Assembly (NCBI RefSeq): GCF_002165135.1
Contig: NZ_NFZQ01000001.1
Span: forward strand, 186,001-250,000
Length of the DNA: 64,000 bases
Source: Pseudomonas sp. SID14000
GTDB taxonomy: Bacteria; Pseudomonadota; Gammaproteobacteria; Pseudomonadales; Pseudomonadaceae
Direction of reading: 5' to 3'
Shown here: positions 17,166 to 25,600 of the stretch, in pieces
Layout of the letters: each line of letters opens with the position of its first letter
How positions within the stretch are numbered: the stretch's first letter is position 1
Notes under the pieces: model-generated
What the model was told of the DNA's origin: nothing
What the model saw: the letters and a program-made list of their open reading frames with translations, nothing else
The model's database searches: none
Program-made: the position numbers and the translations under genes

Positions 17166-18055
17166 TAGAGCCCTGCCGCCTTGAGCCGGGCAGCATGTTC
17201 GGTGAACAGCCGCACCGGTTCGGCGCCCTTACCCACAGCGCCAAGCGACTGGTTGACGATATCCAGGTGGTCGAGCGGGTAATCGTCGCCGATCACCTGC
17301 CCCAGGTGCGAACTGAAGCGGCCGACCATCCCGTCGCAATGGCCCTTTTCCTTGACGAAACTGCGCGCGAACAGGCGGCAGAAGCGGCTGCTGCCGTCGA
17401 AACGGTTGCGACCCTGGTCGGTCAGGCCGGGTTGCAAGGTGCCTGACCAGGAGTAATAGCGCACACCATCGACCTCATAGGCCCCTTCCCCGCCCCAGGT
17501 GTCCGGCAGCCCCTGTGGATAAGCCTGGTTGAACAGCGCCACCCCGGCGCTGGTCAACGACTGGTGCGAGGCATGTACATCCACCGGCAGCGGGTCGCGG
17601 CGCCAGCCGGTTTCCAGCCACACCAGCAGCACGGCCAAGCCATGCAGCACTGCCTTCAGGATGCGCCCCTGCGGGGAATCGCCCGGTGCCGTTCGCTCCA
17701 GGTAATCGGCCAGTTCCGAGCCATGGTTGGGCCCCGCCACCGAAGTGACCGACGCCACCCGCCCGGGTCGCCTGGCGGCCGCGTAGCGCGCGCTCAGGGC
17801 ACCCTGACTGTGGCCGATGAGGTTGACTTTTTCCGCTCCGGTGCGCTGGCAGATGTCTTCGATGATCGCCAGCAACTGCTCGCCGCGCACCTCGCTGGAG
17901 TGCAGCGGTGAAACCTGCACCGGGAACACCTGCGCCCCGCCTTTGCGCAGGGCCGGCACGATGCCGAACCAGTAGGGATAGAGCACTACCCGGACAAAAC
18001 CGAGCATGCCCGGCACCAGCACCAACGGGTATCGCGTGGCCAATTCCTGCTGCAT
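17165..18055 (-). CDS. Triacylglycerol lipase family protein (alpha/beta hydrolase)
   Basis: The 296-residue form starts MQQELATRYPLVLVPGMLGF. It resembles the Pseudomonas/Burkholderia lipase family I: oxyanion-hole strand VLVPGMLG, nucleophile elbow GHSQG with Ser83, then RYAAARRPGRVASVTSVAGPNHGSELAD and a C-terminal HLDIVNQ region likely holding the catalytic His. No Sec signal peptide is visible and no lif foldase gene is nearby, so it is unlike the secreted LipA enzymes. An alternative ATG at 18112 (315 residues) has AGGAG 10 nt upstream; the extra 19 residues do not form a clear signal either. Which start is used is open. Confidence 0.8.
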   Translation of the reverse strand: MQQELATRYPLVLVPGMLGFVRVVLYPYWFGIVPALRKGGAQVFPVQVSPLHSSEVRGEQLLAIIEDICQRTGAEKVNLIGHSQGALSARYAAARRPGRVASVTSVAGPNHGSELADYLERTAPGDSPQGRILKAVLHGLAVLLVWLETGWRRDPLPVDVHASHQSLTSAGVALFNQAYPQGLPDTWGGEGAYEVDGVRYYSWSGTLQPGLTDQGRNRFDGSSRFCRLFARSFVKEKGHCDGMVGRFSSHLGQVIGDDYPLDHLDIVNQSLGAVGKGAEPVRLFTEHAARLKAAGL

Positions 18056-18178
18056 TGCCCCAGCCCCTTTCCGTGGACGACCGGCCAACACTACAGCGGC
18101 CTTGATGACCATCGCAATCGAACTCCTGACACGCGCCGCGGTTCCAAACCACACAGACCCTTTGCAAGGAGCAGGACC

Positions 18179-18520
18179 ATGTACAAGCAGACCCTGGTGA
18201 TCCTTCTGGCAAGCGCCACCCTCGCCGCCTGCGGCAGCCGCCCGGAGAACCCGGTCGACTACGTCACCTACCGCGACGAGCCGCTGGTCAAGCGAGTGGA
18301 AAAAGGCATGACCATGCAGAAGGTCATCGCCATCGGCGGCAGCCCGTCCAGCGTGATCGACCTGCCCCACGGGGGCACCTGCAACGACTACATCCTCAAC
18401 CGCGACGGCCACCAGCAACCCTACTACGTGCGCTTCGACGCCACCGGCCATGTCGATGCCAAAGGCTTCAAGACGTGCAAACAACGCGAAGAGGACAGCG
18501 ACGCCGTCCACGGCGCCTAA
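18179..18520 (+). CDS. osmE: OsmE-like outer-membrane lipoprotein
   Basis: The 113-residue protein has a lipoprotein signal with lipobox LAAC (Cys18) and the SmpA/OmlA-type fold of OsmE: DEPLVKRVEKGMTMQKVIAIGGSPSS, followed by GTCNDYILNRDGHQQPYYVRFD. OsmE is induced by osmotic stress and stationary phase in E. coli; the role is unknown. AAGGAG precedes the start at a good distance. It is divergent from the lipase gene, with about 120 bp between. Confidence 0.85.
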   Translation: MYKQTLVILLASATLAACGSRPENPVDYVTYRDEPLVKRVEKGMTMQKVIAIGGSPSSVIDLPHGGTCNDYILNRDGHQQPYYVRFDATGHVDAKGFKTCKQREEDSDAVHGA

Positions 18521-18575
18521 ACCTGACATCCTGGTGCAAGAATTGTGATTGCTGGGGCCGCGAAGTGGCTCCCTG

Positions 18576-20642
18576 CTATTTCCGCCCCTTGACCGCCATC
18601 GGCGCCTTGCCGGCCTTCATCTGCTGCAACAGCGGCGTGCACTGGTTGGGATCATCCCCGCTGCTAGGCGCAATCAGCGCCAGCAAGCCCGCCGCCGGCC
18701 CGGCCACCACACCCAGCGCCACCATCCCCGCCCCACGCAACGCCAGCGGCACTGCCTGCACCCCGGCACTGGGCTTGGCGAACGGCCCGCGCACATACAA
18801 CGGGGAACGCAGCGAGAACAGCCGCAGCCCTTTCGATTCCGGTGTGATCTTCAGGTCCAGCTGCTCGGTGGCGAAATTGGCTGTGCCGTTGATGTAGATG
18901 ATCGCGTTCTCTGTATCAAAGATGAACAAGCGCGTGGTCGCCAGGCCATCCTTGATACCCACGTCAGCCGCCGCGCAGTTGATCTTCACATCCTCATCGC
19001 CAAACAGCTTGCCGACCACATAGTTGCCCACGTTCAACCCGGCAATCTCCATCAGGCTGCGGCTGATGGCACCATCGTTGATCAGCATGCGCAGATCGCC
19101 ATTGGCCGTGCCCAGCAAGGCAGCAACCGAGTTGCCCCGGCCGGTGATATCGGCATCACCATTCAACTCACCGAAGCTGGTCTGCATCGGCGCAAAGGTG
19201 GGGAACAACTGCTTGAGCTTGAAGCCCCGCGCCGTCAGCCGGGCATGCCCCTGCAACGGTACGTTGCGGCCATCCAGGCGGATCCTGGAAGCCAGGTTGC
19301 CGCCAGCCACCCCAAAACGCAGGGGCTCCAGGCGCAGCAGGCCATCCTCCAGGATCACGTGGGCCGACAGGTCGTTGAACGGCAGTTGCGCGCTGTGCAC
19401 GATGCGCTTGCCGGCAAAAGTGACGTCGGCGTCCATGGCACGCCAACGCTCAGTGCGAAACTCTTCCACCGGCAACACCTTGCCTGCCGGCTGCTTGCTG
19501 GCACCACCGCGGGCCTTCTGCTCGGCATTGGAGTCGGCGCCGATCAGCGGCGCCAGGTCCTTGAACAGCAACTGGTTGGATACCAGGTTGCCGGACAGCC
19601 TCGGCCGTGGCTGGCTGGCGACGAAGGCCAGATCACCATGGATATCACTGTCACCGATCTTGCCGTTGAAGCCTTGGTAGTTGAAGGTCGCCCCTTGTGC
19701 CGCGTGCAGGTTGGCGCTGAGATGGCCGTCGGTGGAATAGGCCGGAGTGTCGGGCAAGGTTACGCCAGTCAGCGGGTAGAGATTGCCCAGGCTGGCTCCG
19801 GACAGACGCAGGCGCAGGTCAAGGGCGCCGAGGTTGCGCGGGTCGGTCAGGGTACCGGCGAGCACCACGTGGGTGTCGGCGATACGCACATCAGCCTGCA
19901 GCGGGAACGGCTGGCTGGCGTCTTGCAGGGCCAGCAGGCCGCCGATCTTGCCGGTGCCGGACACCGGCTGGCCCTTGTAGCGGCCCTGTGCCTTGAGCCC
20001 AAAGGCGTAGTCCTGCGCGGCACCGGCTTTCTCAGCGCGGGCCTTGCCGACGATGTCGCTGAACGGGACAGGCTTGCCCAGCGGGTCGATCTGCACCTTC
20101 ATGCTGGTTTTCAGGGTTTGGTCATCGAAGCTGACATTGCCCTGGTCAAAGCCGATGGCGCCAATGTCCAGCTGCCATCTGGAAGGCTCTGCGTTTTCAT
20201 CCTTGGGGCCGAAGTCGAAGGCCCAGTTGGCGCGGCCATCGGCCAGGCGGACAAGGCTGGCAGTGGGCTTGGTGAGGTCGATGCGCGGGATGCTGATCTG
20301 CTGGAAAAGCAGCGGCAGCGGCGCCAGGCGGAACGCTACGCGCTCCAGGCCGACCATCTTCGGTTCCTTGAGCCACTCGGGGTTGCCCAGGGTCAGGTCC
20401 TCGGCAATGAAATGCGGCCAGGGCACCCAGGCACGCCAGCCCCCCTCCTCAGGTTCGGTACGCCAGTTCACGGCAAGGTTGCCATTGATCGCGAAGGGCC
20501 GCTGCAGGGCCTCAGAGACCTTCTCGTTGAGCAGCGGCTTGACGCGGTTCCAGTCGAAGGTGGCGACCACCACCACCAGGATCACCAGCAAGGTCAGCAG
20601 GCTGGTGAAGGTCCAGACGAGGATTCTGGCGGGACGCGTCAT
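18576..20642 (-). CDS. AsmA family protein
   Basis: The 688-residue protein has one N-terminal TM anchor (residues 7-30, ILVWTFTSLLTLLVILVVVV) and a long periplasmic AsmA/repeating beta-groove region. The C-terminal AsmA_2 part includes GDLRMLINDGAISRSLMEIAGLNV and a hydrophobic end. AsmA-like proteins are thought to carry phospholipids between inner and outer membranes. The start at 20642 is supported by AAGGAG 9 nt upstream; the open frame continues to 20897 but without a ribosome site. It is monocistronic. Confidence 0.88.
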   Translation of the reverse strand: MTRPARILVWTFTSLLTLLVILVVVVATFDWNRVKPLLNEKVSEALQRPFAINGNLAVNWRTEPEEGGWRAWVPWPHFIAEDLTLGNPEWLKEPKMVGLERVAFRLAPLPLLFQQISIPRIDLTKPTASLVRLADGRANWAFDFGPKDENAEPSRWQLDIGAIGFDQGNVSFDDQTLKTSMKVQIDPLGKPVPFSDIVGKARAEKAGAAQDYAFGLKAQGRYKGQPVSGTGKIGGLLALQDASQPFPLQADVRIADTHVVLAGTLTDPRNLGALDLRLRLSGASLGNLYPLTGVTLPDTPAYSTDGHLSANLHAAQGATFNYQGFNGKIGDSDIHGDLAFVASQPRPRLSGNLVSNQLLFKDLAPLIGADSNAEQKARGGASKQPAGKVLPVEEFRTERWRAMDADVTFAGKRIVHSAQLPFNDLSAHVILEDGLLRLEPLRFGVAGGNLASRIRLDGRNVPLQGHARLTARGFKLKQLFPTFAPMQTSFGELNGDADITGRGNSVAALLGTANGDLRMLINDGAISRSLMEIAGLNVGNYVVGKLFGDEDVKINCAAADVGIKDGLATTRLFIFDTENAIIYINGTANFATEQLDLKITPESKGLRLFSLRSPLYVRGPFAKPSAGVQAVPLALRGAGMVALGVVAGPAAGLLALIAPSSGDDPNQCTPLLQQMKAGKAPMAVKGRK

Positions 20643-20983
20643 TGCGTGGTTCTCCTTGCGGTATGACACAAAACAGGCCCAGCGGTGGTACTCAATATCT
20701 CGGACTGACGAAAACCCGTGGGGTTTTATCAATGGCGCCATGATAGCGAAGTTTTTCCTGGCCTTTCGCTCAGCATTTTGTCGCGACAGGACGCATGCGT
20801 TACCCGCCAGCAACACTATCAAATTGCCATTAAACGATCTGAAAAGTGCTTTCCAGAGCGCTTTACACGCTCTATCAATGCGGTCGATTGTTACCATTAC
20901 CCATATGAACTTCTCTCTGGCGTTACCCGGCGTAGCATTGGCTCCGTAACCACTTTCCAGCCCCTCAGAGGAGCACCGAAATC
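20643..20983. other. Gene-free divergent promoter region
   Basis: This 341-bp gap between asmA and the repeat protein is less G+C-rich than its surroundings. It holds one perfect inverted repeat, AGAGCG (20855-20860) and CGCTCT (20868-20873), overlapping TTTACA (20862-20867), a possible -35. No gene or RNA was recognised. Confidence 0.4.
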
Positions 20984-21436
20984 ATGAAACGCCATCTGCT
21001 GACCTTCACCCTGTCCATCCTGGCTGCCAACGCTTTTGCCCTGCCGGCCGACGAGCAACACCTGACCGCCGAATCGCGCTCCAGCGCTGCCGAAATCGCC
21101 CAGCCGCTGAAAACCGTTGCCGAAGGTGGTTCTGATCGCCTGATCGAACGTACTGGCCGCGTTGCCGAAGGTGGCTCCGATCGCCTGATCGAGCGTACCG
21201 GCCGCGTTGCCGAAGGTGGTTCCGATCGCCTGATCGAACGTACCGGCCGCGTTGCCGAAGGTGGCTCCGATCGCCTGATCGAACGTACCGGCCGCGTTGC
21301 CGAAGGTGGCTCCGATCGCCTGATCGAGCGTAGTGGCCGCGTTGCCGAAGGTGGTTCCGATCGCCTGATCGAGCGTAGTGGCCGCGTTGCCGAAGGTGGC
21401 TCCGATCGCCTGGTTGAAATCAGCCGTGTGAGCTGA
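20984..21436 (+). CDS. Exported protein of seven 15-residue tandem repeats
   Basis: The 150-residue protein has a signal peptide of about 19 residues (MKRHLLTFTLSILAANAFA), a short linker (LPADEQHLTAESRSSAAEIA) and then seven repeats of the unit VAEGGSDRLIERTGR, the last one degenerate (VEISRVS). The repeats are charged and regular, with no Cys and no membrane segment. I do not recognise a function; similar repeat proteins occur in pseudomonads with uninformative names. GAGGAG precedes the start. A strong terminator follows, so it is its own transcription unit. Confidence 0.8.
   Translation: MKRHLLTFTLSILAANAFALPADEQHLTAESRSSAAEIAQPLKTVAEGGSDRLIERTGRVAEGGSDRLIERTGRVAEGGSDRLIERTGRVAEGGSDRLIERTGRVAEGGSDRLIERSGRVAEGGSDRLIERSGRVAEGGSDRLVEISRVS
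21116..21430 (+). repeat. Seven 45-bp tandem repeats within the gene
   Basis: The unit starts GTTGCCGAAGGTGG and recurs every 45 bp. Copies differ only at a few third positions and at one Thr/Ser codon (ACT or ACC versus AGT), suggesting recent duplication and homogenisation. Confidence 0.95.
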
Positions 21437-21485
21437 TCACCATGGCCGAAAAGAACAACCTCTGTCACAACGCCTGCTACCCTCC

Positions 21486-21518
21486 AAGCCCGGTCCATTG
21501 ACCGGGCTTTGTTTTTTT
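21486..21518 (+). terminator. Rho-independent terminator
   Basis: Stem AAGCCCGGTC / GACCGGGCTT around a 4-nt loop CATT, followed by a T-run with one interruption (TGTTTTTTT). It ends the repeat-protein transcript. Confidence 0.92.
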
Positions 21519-21558
21519 AACTAGAGTGCCCAGCCTTACAGTCATAGAAGCTCGCACC

Positions 21559-22191
21559 ATGCTGCCGCGCGCCGAACAGAAGCTACAGACCCGCCAGGCC
21601 CTGCTCGATGCTGCCTGCCAGCTCATGGAGAGTGGCCGTGGTTTCGGCAGTATCAGCCTGCGCGAAGTGGCCAAGACGGCCGGCATCGTACCGACCGGCT
21701 TTTACCGGCATTTTTCCGACATGGACGCCTTGGGCCTGGCCCTGGTGGCCGAGGTCGACACTACCTTCCGCCAGACCATCCGCCTGGTGCGCCACAACGA
21801 ATTCGAACTGGGCGGCATCACTGACGCCTCGGTGCGCATATTCCTCGACGTGGTCGCCGCCCACCGTGCGCAGTTCCTGTTCCTCGCCCGTGAGCAGTAC
21901 GGCGGTTCGCAGCCTGTACGCCAGGCCATTGCCCGCCTGCGCCAGAACATCAGCGACGACCTGGCCACCGACCTGGCACGCATGAAGCGCTGGCAGCACC
22001 TGGACAGCGCCGCGCTGGCGGTGATGGCCGACCTGGTGGTGAAGACCGTGTTCGCCACCCTGCCCGAACTTATCGACAGCCCCGAAGCGGGTTACCCACA
22101 GGCGCTGACGCCGCAGGAAAAGATCACCCAGCAGCTGCGCTTCATCTTCGTGGGGGCGCGACATTGGCAGGGGTTGGGCAACCCGGGCTGA
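21559..22191 (+). CDS. TetR-family regulator, FabR-like
   Basis: The 210-residue protein has a TetR helix-turn-helix at about 30-60 (SISLREVAKTAGIVPTGFYR then HFSDMDALGLALV). This part and the following helix resemble FabR/DesT, repressors of unsaturated fatty acid synthesis genes. The C-terminal domain (REQYGGSQPVRQAIARLRQN) also fits that group. No fatty acid gene is adjacent, so its target is elsewhere or unknown. The ATG at 21559 was chosen over a GTG at 21526 because the protein then begins like FabR; the ribosome site is weak for both. Confidence 0.82.
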   Translation: MLPRAEQKLQTRQALLDAACQLMESGRGFGSISLREVAKTAGIVPTGFYRHFSDMDALGLALVAEVDTTFRQTIRLVRHNEFELGGITDASVRIFLDVVAAHRAQFLFLAREQYGGSQPVRQAIARLRQNISDDLATDLARMKRWQHLDSAALAVMADLVVKTVFATLPELIDSPEAGYPQALTPQEKITQQLRFIFVGARHWQGLGNPG

Positions 22192-22200
22192 TCGGTAGCC

Positions 22201-22244
22201 TGTACTGGCCTCTTCGCGGGTGAACCCGCGAAGAGGCCGGCACA
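22201..22244. repeat. Single REP palindrome
   Basis: TACTGGCCTCTTCGCGGG and its complement CCCGCGAAGAGGCCGG form one compact hairpin just after the TetR gene, probably working as a terminator. Confidence 0.8.
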
Positions 22245-22305
22245 GGCTACCCACAACCCCAGTTCTGCTACCATGGCGCCCTGCCCGACAGCGACGAGCG
22301 CCGAA

Positions 22306-23403
22306 ATGTCCGACCCCCGCCCCACCCTGCCTGACCTGGCCCGCTTCAACCAGCACTTCGCCGAACGCATCGTGCCGTTGTGGCAAGGGCCGGGCTGGAA
22401 TGCCGACATGGCCCTGCCCTACGAGGCCCTGGACGCCCAGCACCAGCCATTGCCGGTGCAGCGCTACCGAGCCATGGCCTGCGCTCGGCAGCTGTACCTG
22501 TTCAGCAGCCGCATCGGGCAACCGGGCGCAGCCGAGCGCGCGGCCGCCTTGTTCCGCTCGCTGCAAAAGCACTTCCATGATGCCGAACACGGCGGCTGGT
22601 TCTACAGCATCGACGCCCAGGGCAAACCGCTGGACCGACGCAAAGACCTGTACACCCACGCCTTCATCGTCTTCGCCTGTGCGCACTACTGGGGCAAAGT
22701 ACGTGAAAACCTGGTGGAGTCCACGCTGGACGCCGCGCTGGACATCATCGACCAGCAGTTCGCCCGCGACGATGGCCTGTACGAAGCCAGCCTCGCTGAA
22801 GACTGGGCCGACCTTGGCAGCGGTCCGCTGCAAAATCCGCAGATGCACCTGGCCGAAGCCTTCCTGCAGGTGCTGGCGGTGCGTGACGACGAGCATACCC
22901 GGCAATCGCTGCTGCATCTGTGCGAAGCGCTGCAGGCACACTTCATCGAGCCGGCCCACGGCCTGATGCTGGAAAAGCCTCGCGGCGCTGTGGATAACTG
23001 GTTCGAACCGGGGCACCAGTTCGAATGGTTCTACCTGCTACATACCTCGCCACTGCTGCGTGACACGCAACTACATGCGTCCATCGATCGGGCTTTCGGC
23101 TATGCCGAGCAGTACGGGGTGAAGGATGCCGCGGTGCTGGCGATGCTGGATGTGGATGGCCAGGTGCTCGACGCCACCCAGCGGATCTGGGCGCAGGCGG
23201 AATACCTGCGGGCGCTGGTGTTGCGGGTGGGGGGCGAGGCAAAGCTGGCTGGGCAGTTGCAGGCGCTGGAAGCGCGGTTCCTGCGTGAGGCGGGCTGGTA
23301 TGAGTGCCGGGATGGGGAAGGCAGTGTCAGCCGGCATGATATGCCTTCGACTACGCCCTACCATTTGGCAACTTGCCTGGAAGGGTTGCAGCGCCTGGGC
23401 TGA
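22306..23403 (+). CDS. AGE family epimerase/isomerase
   Basis: The 365-residue protein has the alpha6/alpha6-barrel pattern of N-acylglucosamine 2-epimerases: Arg/His-containing segments RYRAMACARQLYLFSSRIGQ, DLYTHAFIVFACAHYWG, NPQMHLAEAFLQ and EPGHQFEWFYLL. The His residues in the last three are those expected at the active site. Family members epimerise or isomerise sugars (GlcNAc/ManNAc, mannose/fructose, cellobiose); the substrate here cannot be told. The ATG at 22306 was chosen; an upstream GTG/ATG at 22273 would overlap the region before it without a better ribosome site. No sugar operon is adjacent. Confidence 0.82.
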   Translation: MSDPRPTLPDLARFNQHFAERIVPLWQGPGWNADMALPYEALDAQHQPLPVQRYRAMACARQLYLFSSRIGQPGAAERAAALFRSLQKHFHDAEHGGWFYSIDAQGKPLDRRKDLYTHAFIVFACAHYWGKVRENLVESTLDAALDIIDQQFARDDGLYEASLAEDWADLGSGPLQNPQMHLAEAFLQVLAVRDDEHTRQSLLHLCEALQAHFIEPAHGLMLEKPRGAVDNWFEPGHQFEWFYLLHTSPLLRDTQLHASIDRAFGYAEQYGVKDAAVLAMLDVDGQVLDATQRIWAQAEYLRALVLRVGGEAKLAGQLQALEARFLREAGWYECRDGEGSVSRHDMPSTTPYHLATCLEGLQRLG

Positions 23404-23404
23404 C

Positions 23405-23510
23405 GCTTTCGCAGCACAAGGCTGCTCCTACAGGGGGAGCGGCGCATCTGAAACCTGTGCAGTACCTGTAGGAGCAGCCTTGCGCTGCGAATGGGCCGCA
23501 TAGCGGCCCC
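23405..23510. repeat. Inverted repeat of the GTAGGAGCAGCCTTG family plus small hairpin
   Basis: Left copy GCAGCACAAGGCTGCTCCTA and right copy TAGGAGCAGCCTTGCGCTGC. The element ends with the hairpin GGGCCGC-ATA-GCGGCCC (23494-23510), which probably terminates the convergent genes. Confidence 0.82.
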
Positions 23511-23520
23511 GCTTTTCTGA

Positions 23521-24288
23521 TCAGCCCTTGACCGAGCGGTCGATCGAGAACCCTGCCCAGTCCTGGCTCACCGGCATCAGCTCGAGGCTGTTGATGTTGA
23601 TATGCGCCGGCTGGTTGAGGATCCAGAAGATGGTCTCGGCAATGTCCTGTGGCTGGATCGGCTCGGCACCGGCGTAGGTGGCATCGTACTTGGCCTGGTC
23701 ACCGCCGAAACGCACCAGCGAGAACTCGCTTTCGCACAGGCCGGGCTCGATGTTGCTCACCCGCACGCCCGTACCCCGCAGATCGCAGCGCAGGCTCAAC
23801 GAGAACTGGCCGACGAAGGCCTTGGTGCCACCGTACACGTTGCTGCCAGGGTATGGGTAGTTGCCCGCTACCGAACCGACATTGAGGATCGACGCCCCAC
23901 GCCCATGGGCGATCAGCCGTGGCAGCAGCAGGCGGGTGGTGTACATCAAGCCCTTGATGTTGGTGTCGACCATGGTTTCCCAGTCGTCCAGGCTGCAGTT
24001 CTGCGCCGCGTCCACCCCTAGCGCCAGGCCAGCATTGTTGACCAGGCCACGCAGCTTGTCGAAACCGGCCGGCAGGTTGGCGATGGCCTGCTCCATGGCC
24101 TTGCGGTCACGCACGTCGAGCACCAGGCCGTGCACTTCGGTCTTGGCCGACAGCTCGGCACACAGGGCGTCCAGGCGCTCCTTGCGGCGACCAGTGAGCA
24201 CCAGTTTCCAGCCAGCTTCGGCGAAGCGGCGAGCAGTGGCCTCGCCGAAACCGGAAGTCGCGCCAGTGATGAATACGGTGGACGTCAT
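23521..24288 (-). CDS. SDR family oxidoreductase, YdfG-like
   Basis: The 255-residue short-chain dehydrogenase has the nucleotide-binding TGATSGFG (residues 8-15), NNAG, and the catalytic Ser (NVGSVAGNYPYPG) and Y-x3-K (YGGTK). The arrangement and the start TGATSGFGEATARRFAEAGW match YdfG, an NADP-dependent 3-hydroxy acid/malonic semialdehyde dehydrogenase. The start at 24288 has GAGGAA 6 nt upstream; the ORF continues upstream by nine codons without support. It stands alone, convergent with the AGE gene and followed upstream by the DnaA-box stretch. Confidence 0.87.
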   Translation of the reverse strand: MTSTVFITGATSGFGEATARRFAEAGWKLVLTGRRKERLDALCAELSAKTEVHGLVLDVRDRKAMEQAIANLPAGFDKLRGLVNNAGLALGVDAAQNCSLDDWETMVDTNIKGLMYTTRLLLPRLIAHGRGASILNVGSVAGNYPYPGSNVYGGTKAFVGQFSLSLRCDLRGTGVRVSNIEPGLCESEFSLVRFGGDQAKYDATYAGAEPIQPQDIAETIFWILNQPAHININSLELMPVSQDWAGFSIDRSVKG

Positions 24289-24436
24289 GCTCTGTTCCTC
24301 ACGGTGAATTGTCATCGGCAGTGTTGCAGCATGCCCGCGCCAGGCGCTGGCAGCAACCCGCCGAGGGCGCTGTTCATTTTTTGTTCATATGCGGCAAACC
24401 CTTGCAGCAGAAGGCCCGGCGACAGCTATGCGCATG

Positions 24437-24846
24437 TTATCCACAAGGCTTTCCCCACGGATTGGGGGCAACTTGTCCACATGGCGGAACCCTTTCAGCG
24501 ACTTGTGGTCGGTGGATATCTTTTCGATGATGGCGCAAGGCTTTCAAGCATGCCGCCTGCAGCGGTCTGTCCAAGGTTTTTTCACAGAGTTATCCACAGG
24601 TTTTTCATTGCTCTGCGCATGCATGCAGGGCCTTGAAAAGCTTGGGAAAATCATCCACAAGGGCGATGTGATCAAAAAATGATCATGGCTCTGCAGGGCT
24701 TGCTATCAAAGGGCTTGAGGGATATGCCACCATGTTTTCCACAGGCGGTTCCACATTATCCGTGGAAAAGATCTGGCCTGTGGAAACAAGGGCTTGGGAT
24801 GGGATGGTGATGTGTACAGGGACAGGTGTGCCAGAAGTTGTCCACA
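24437..24846 (+). promoter_or_regulatory. Cluster of DnaA-box-like sites in a gene-free stretch
   Basis: The 595-bp gap 24289-24883 has no gene. It contains two perfect DnaA boxes TTATCCACA (24437-24445, 24590-24598) and four one-mismatch forms in the same orientation: TTGTCCACA (24473-24481, 24838-24846), TCATCCACA (24651-24659) and TTTTCCACA (24735-24743). One opposite form is TGTGGAAAC (24779-24787). A near-match TTATCCGTGG is at 24756. An A-rich piece flanked by GATC (ATCAAAAAATGATCATGG, about 24670-24688) lies between. It is not the chromosomal origin: rpmH, dnaA and dnaN are absent. It could be a DnaA-titrating or reactivating locus. Confidence 0.6.
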
Positions 24847-24854
24847 TCGAGAAT

Positions 24855-24873
24855 GGGGCCGCAAAGCGGCCCC
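24855..24873 (-). terminator. Hairpin downstream of livF
   Basis: Perfect 8-bp stem GGGGCCGC / GCGGCCCC with loop AAA, 10 bp after the livF stop. The following minus-strand sequence is only moderately T-rich. Confidence 0.6.
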
Positions 24874-24883
24874 CGAATGCAAC

Positions 24884-25600
24884 TCAATGCCCGCCCAGAT
24901 AAGCGTTGCGCACTTCCTCGTTGACCAACAGCTCCTGCCCGGTCCCGCTCATGCGAATCTGCCCGTTGACCATCACATAAGCCCGATCCGACAATTTCAG
25001 CGCATGGTTGGCGTTCTGCTCCACCAGGAAGATGGTCATCCCGGTCTTGGCCAGCTCACGCAATGTCGAGAAGATCTGCTTGACCACGATCGGCGCCAGC
25101 CCCAGCGATGGCTCGTCCAGCAGCAACAACTTTGGCCGGCTCATCAGCGCGCGGGCAATGGCCAGCATCTGCTGCTCGCCACCGGACATGGTCATGGCCC
25201 TCTGATTACGCCGCTCTTTCAAGCGCGGAAACAGCTCGTACATACGCTGCATGTCTTCGTCGGCATGCTTGTCACCGATGGGGATGGTACCCATCATCAG
25301 GTTCTCCTCGACGGTCATGTCGGGGAACACCCGACGCCCTTCCGGCGACTGGGCAATGCCGTTGGAGGCAATGTAGTGCGACGACTTGCGAGTGATGTCG
25401 GTGCCCCGGTACACGATATGCCCCGAAGCCGCCCGCGGCTGGCCGAAGATAGACATCAGCAGGGTCGACTTGCCGGCACCGTTGGCGCCGATCAGGCTGA
25501 CCGTCTCCCCCTCGTTGATGTGCATCGAGACCTTTTTCAGCGCCTGGATCGGGCCGTAGAACACGTCCAGGTCCTTCAGTTCGAGAATGGGTGCACTCAT
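24884..25600 (-). CDS. livF: Branched-chain amino acid ABC transporter ATPase LivF (BraG)
   Basis: This ATPase of about 238 residues has Walker A GANGAGKS, the signature MSGGEQQMLAIARAL and Walker B LLLLDEPSLGLAP, all in the LivF/BraG form. It drives import of Leu, Ile, Val (and Ala/Thr in pseudomonads) together with LivG. It is the last gene of livKHMGF on the minus strand and overlaps livG by 4 bp. A hairpin lies directly downstream. Confidence 0.95.
   Translation of the reverse strand: MSAPILELKDLDVFYGPIQALKKVSMHINEGETVSLIGANGAGKSTLLMSIFGQPRAASGHIVYRGTDITRKSSHYIASNGIAQSPEGRRVFPDMTVEENLMMGTIPIGDKHADEDMQRMYELFPRLKERRNQRAMTMSGGEQQMLAIARALMSRPKLLLLDEPSLGLAPIVVKQIFSTLRELAKTGMTIFLVEQNANHALKLSDRAYVMVNGQIRMSGTGQELLVNEEVRNAYLGGH

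Noticed and set aside
18549..20666. Very long plus-strand ORF (over 700 codons) opposite asmA
   Set aside because: It mirrors the AsmA gene in high-G+C DNA, starts and ends arbitrarily and its translation is low-complexity (Gln, Gly, Ala, His rich) without recognisable domains.
20643..20897. Upstream extension of AsmA to 20897
   Set aside because: The frame is open, but the peptide is unlike AsmA N-termini. AAGGAG directly before 20642 and the TM anchor at residues 7-30 set the start.
21116..21430. CRISPR array
   Set aside because: The 45-bp units are directly adjacent with no spacers and lie inside a gene; no cas genes.
20965..21498. Minus-strand ORF through the 45-bp repeats (RSEPPSATRPVRSI units)
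   Set aside because: The period is a multiple of three, so all frames of the repeat stay open. The plus-strand frame has a signal peptide, ribosome site and terminator; this one has none.
24437..24846. Chromosomal replication origin
   Set aside because: DnaA boxes are present, but dnaA, dnaN, rpmH and other origin neighbours are absent, and there is no clear long AT-rich unwinding region.
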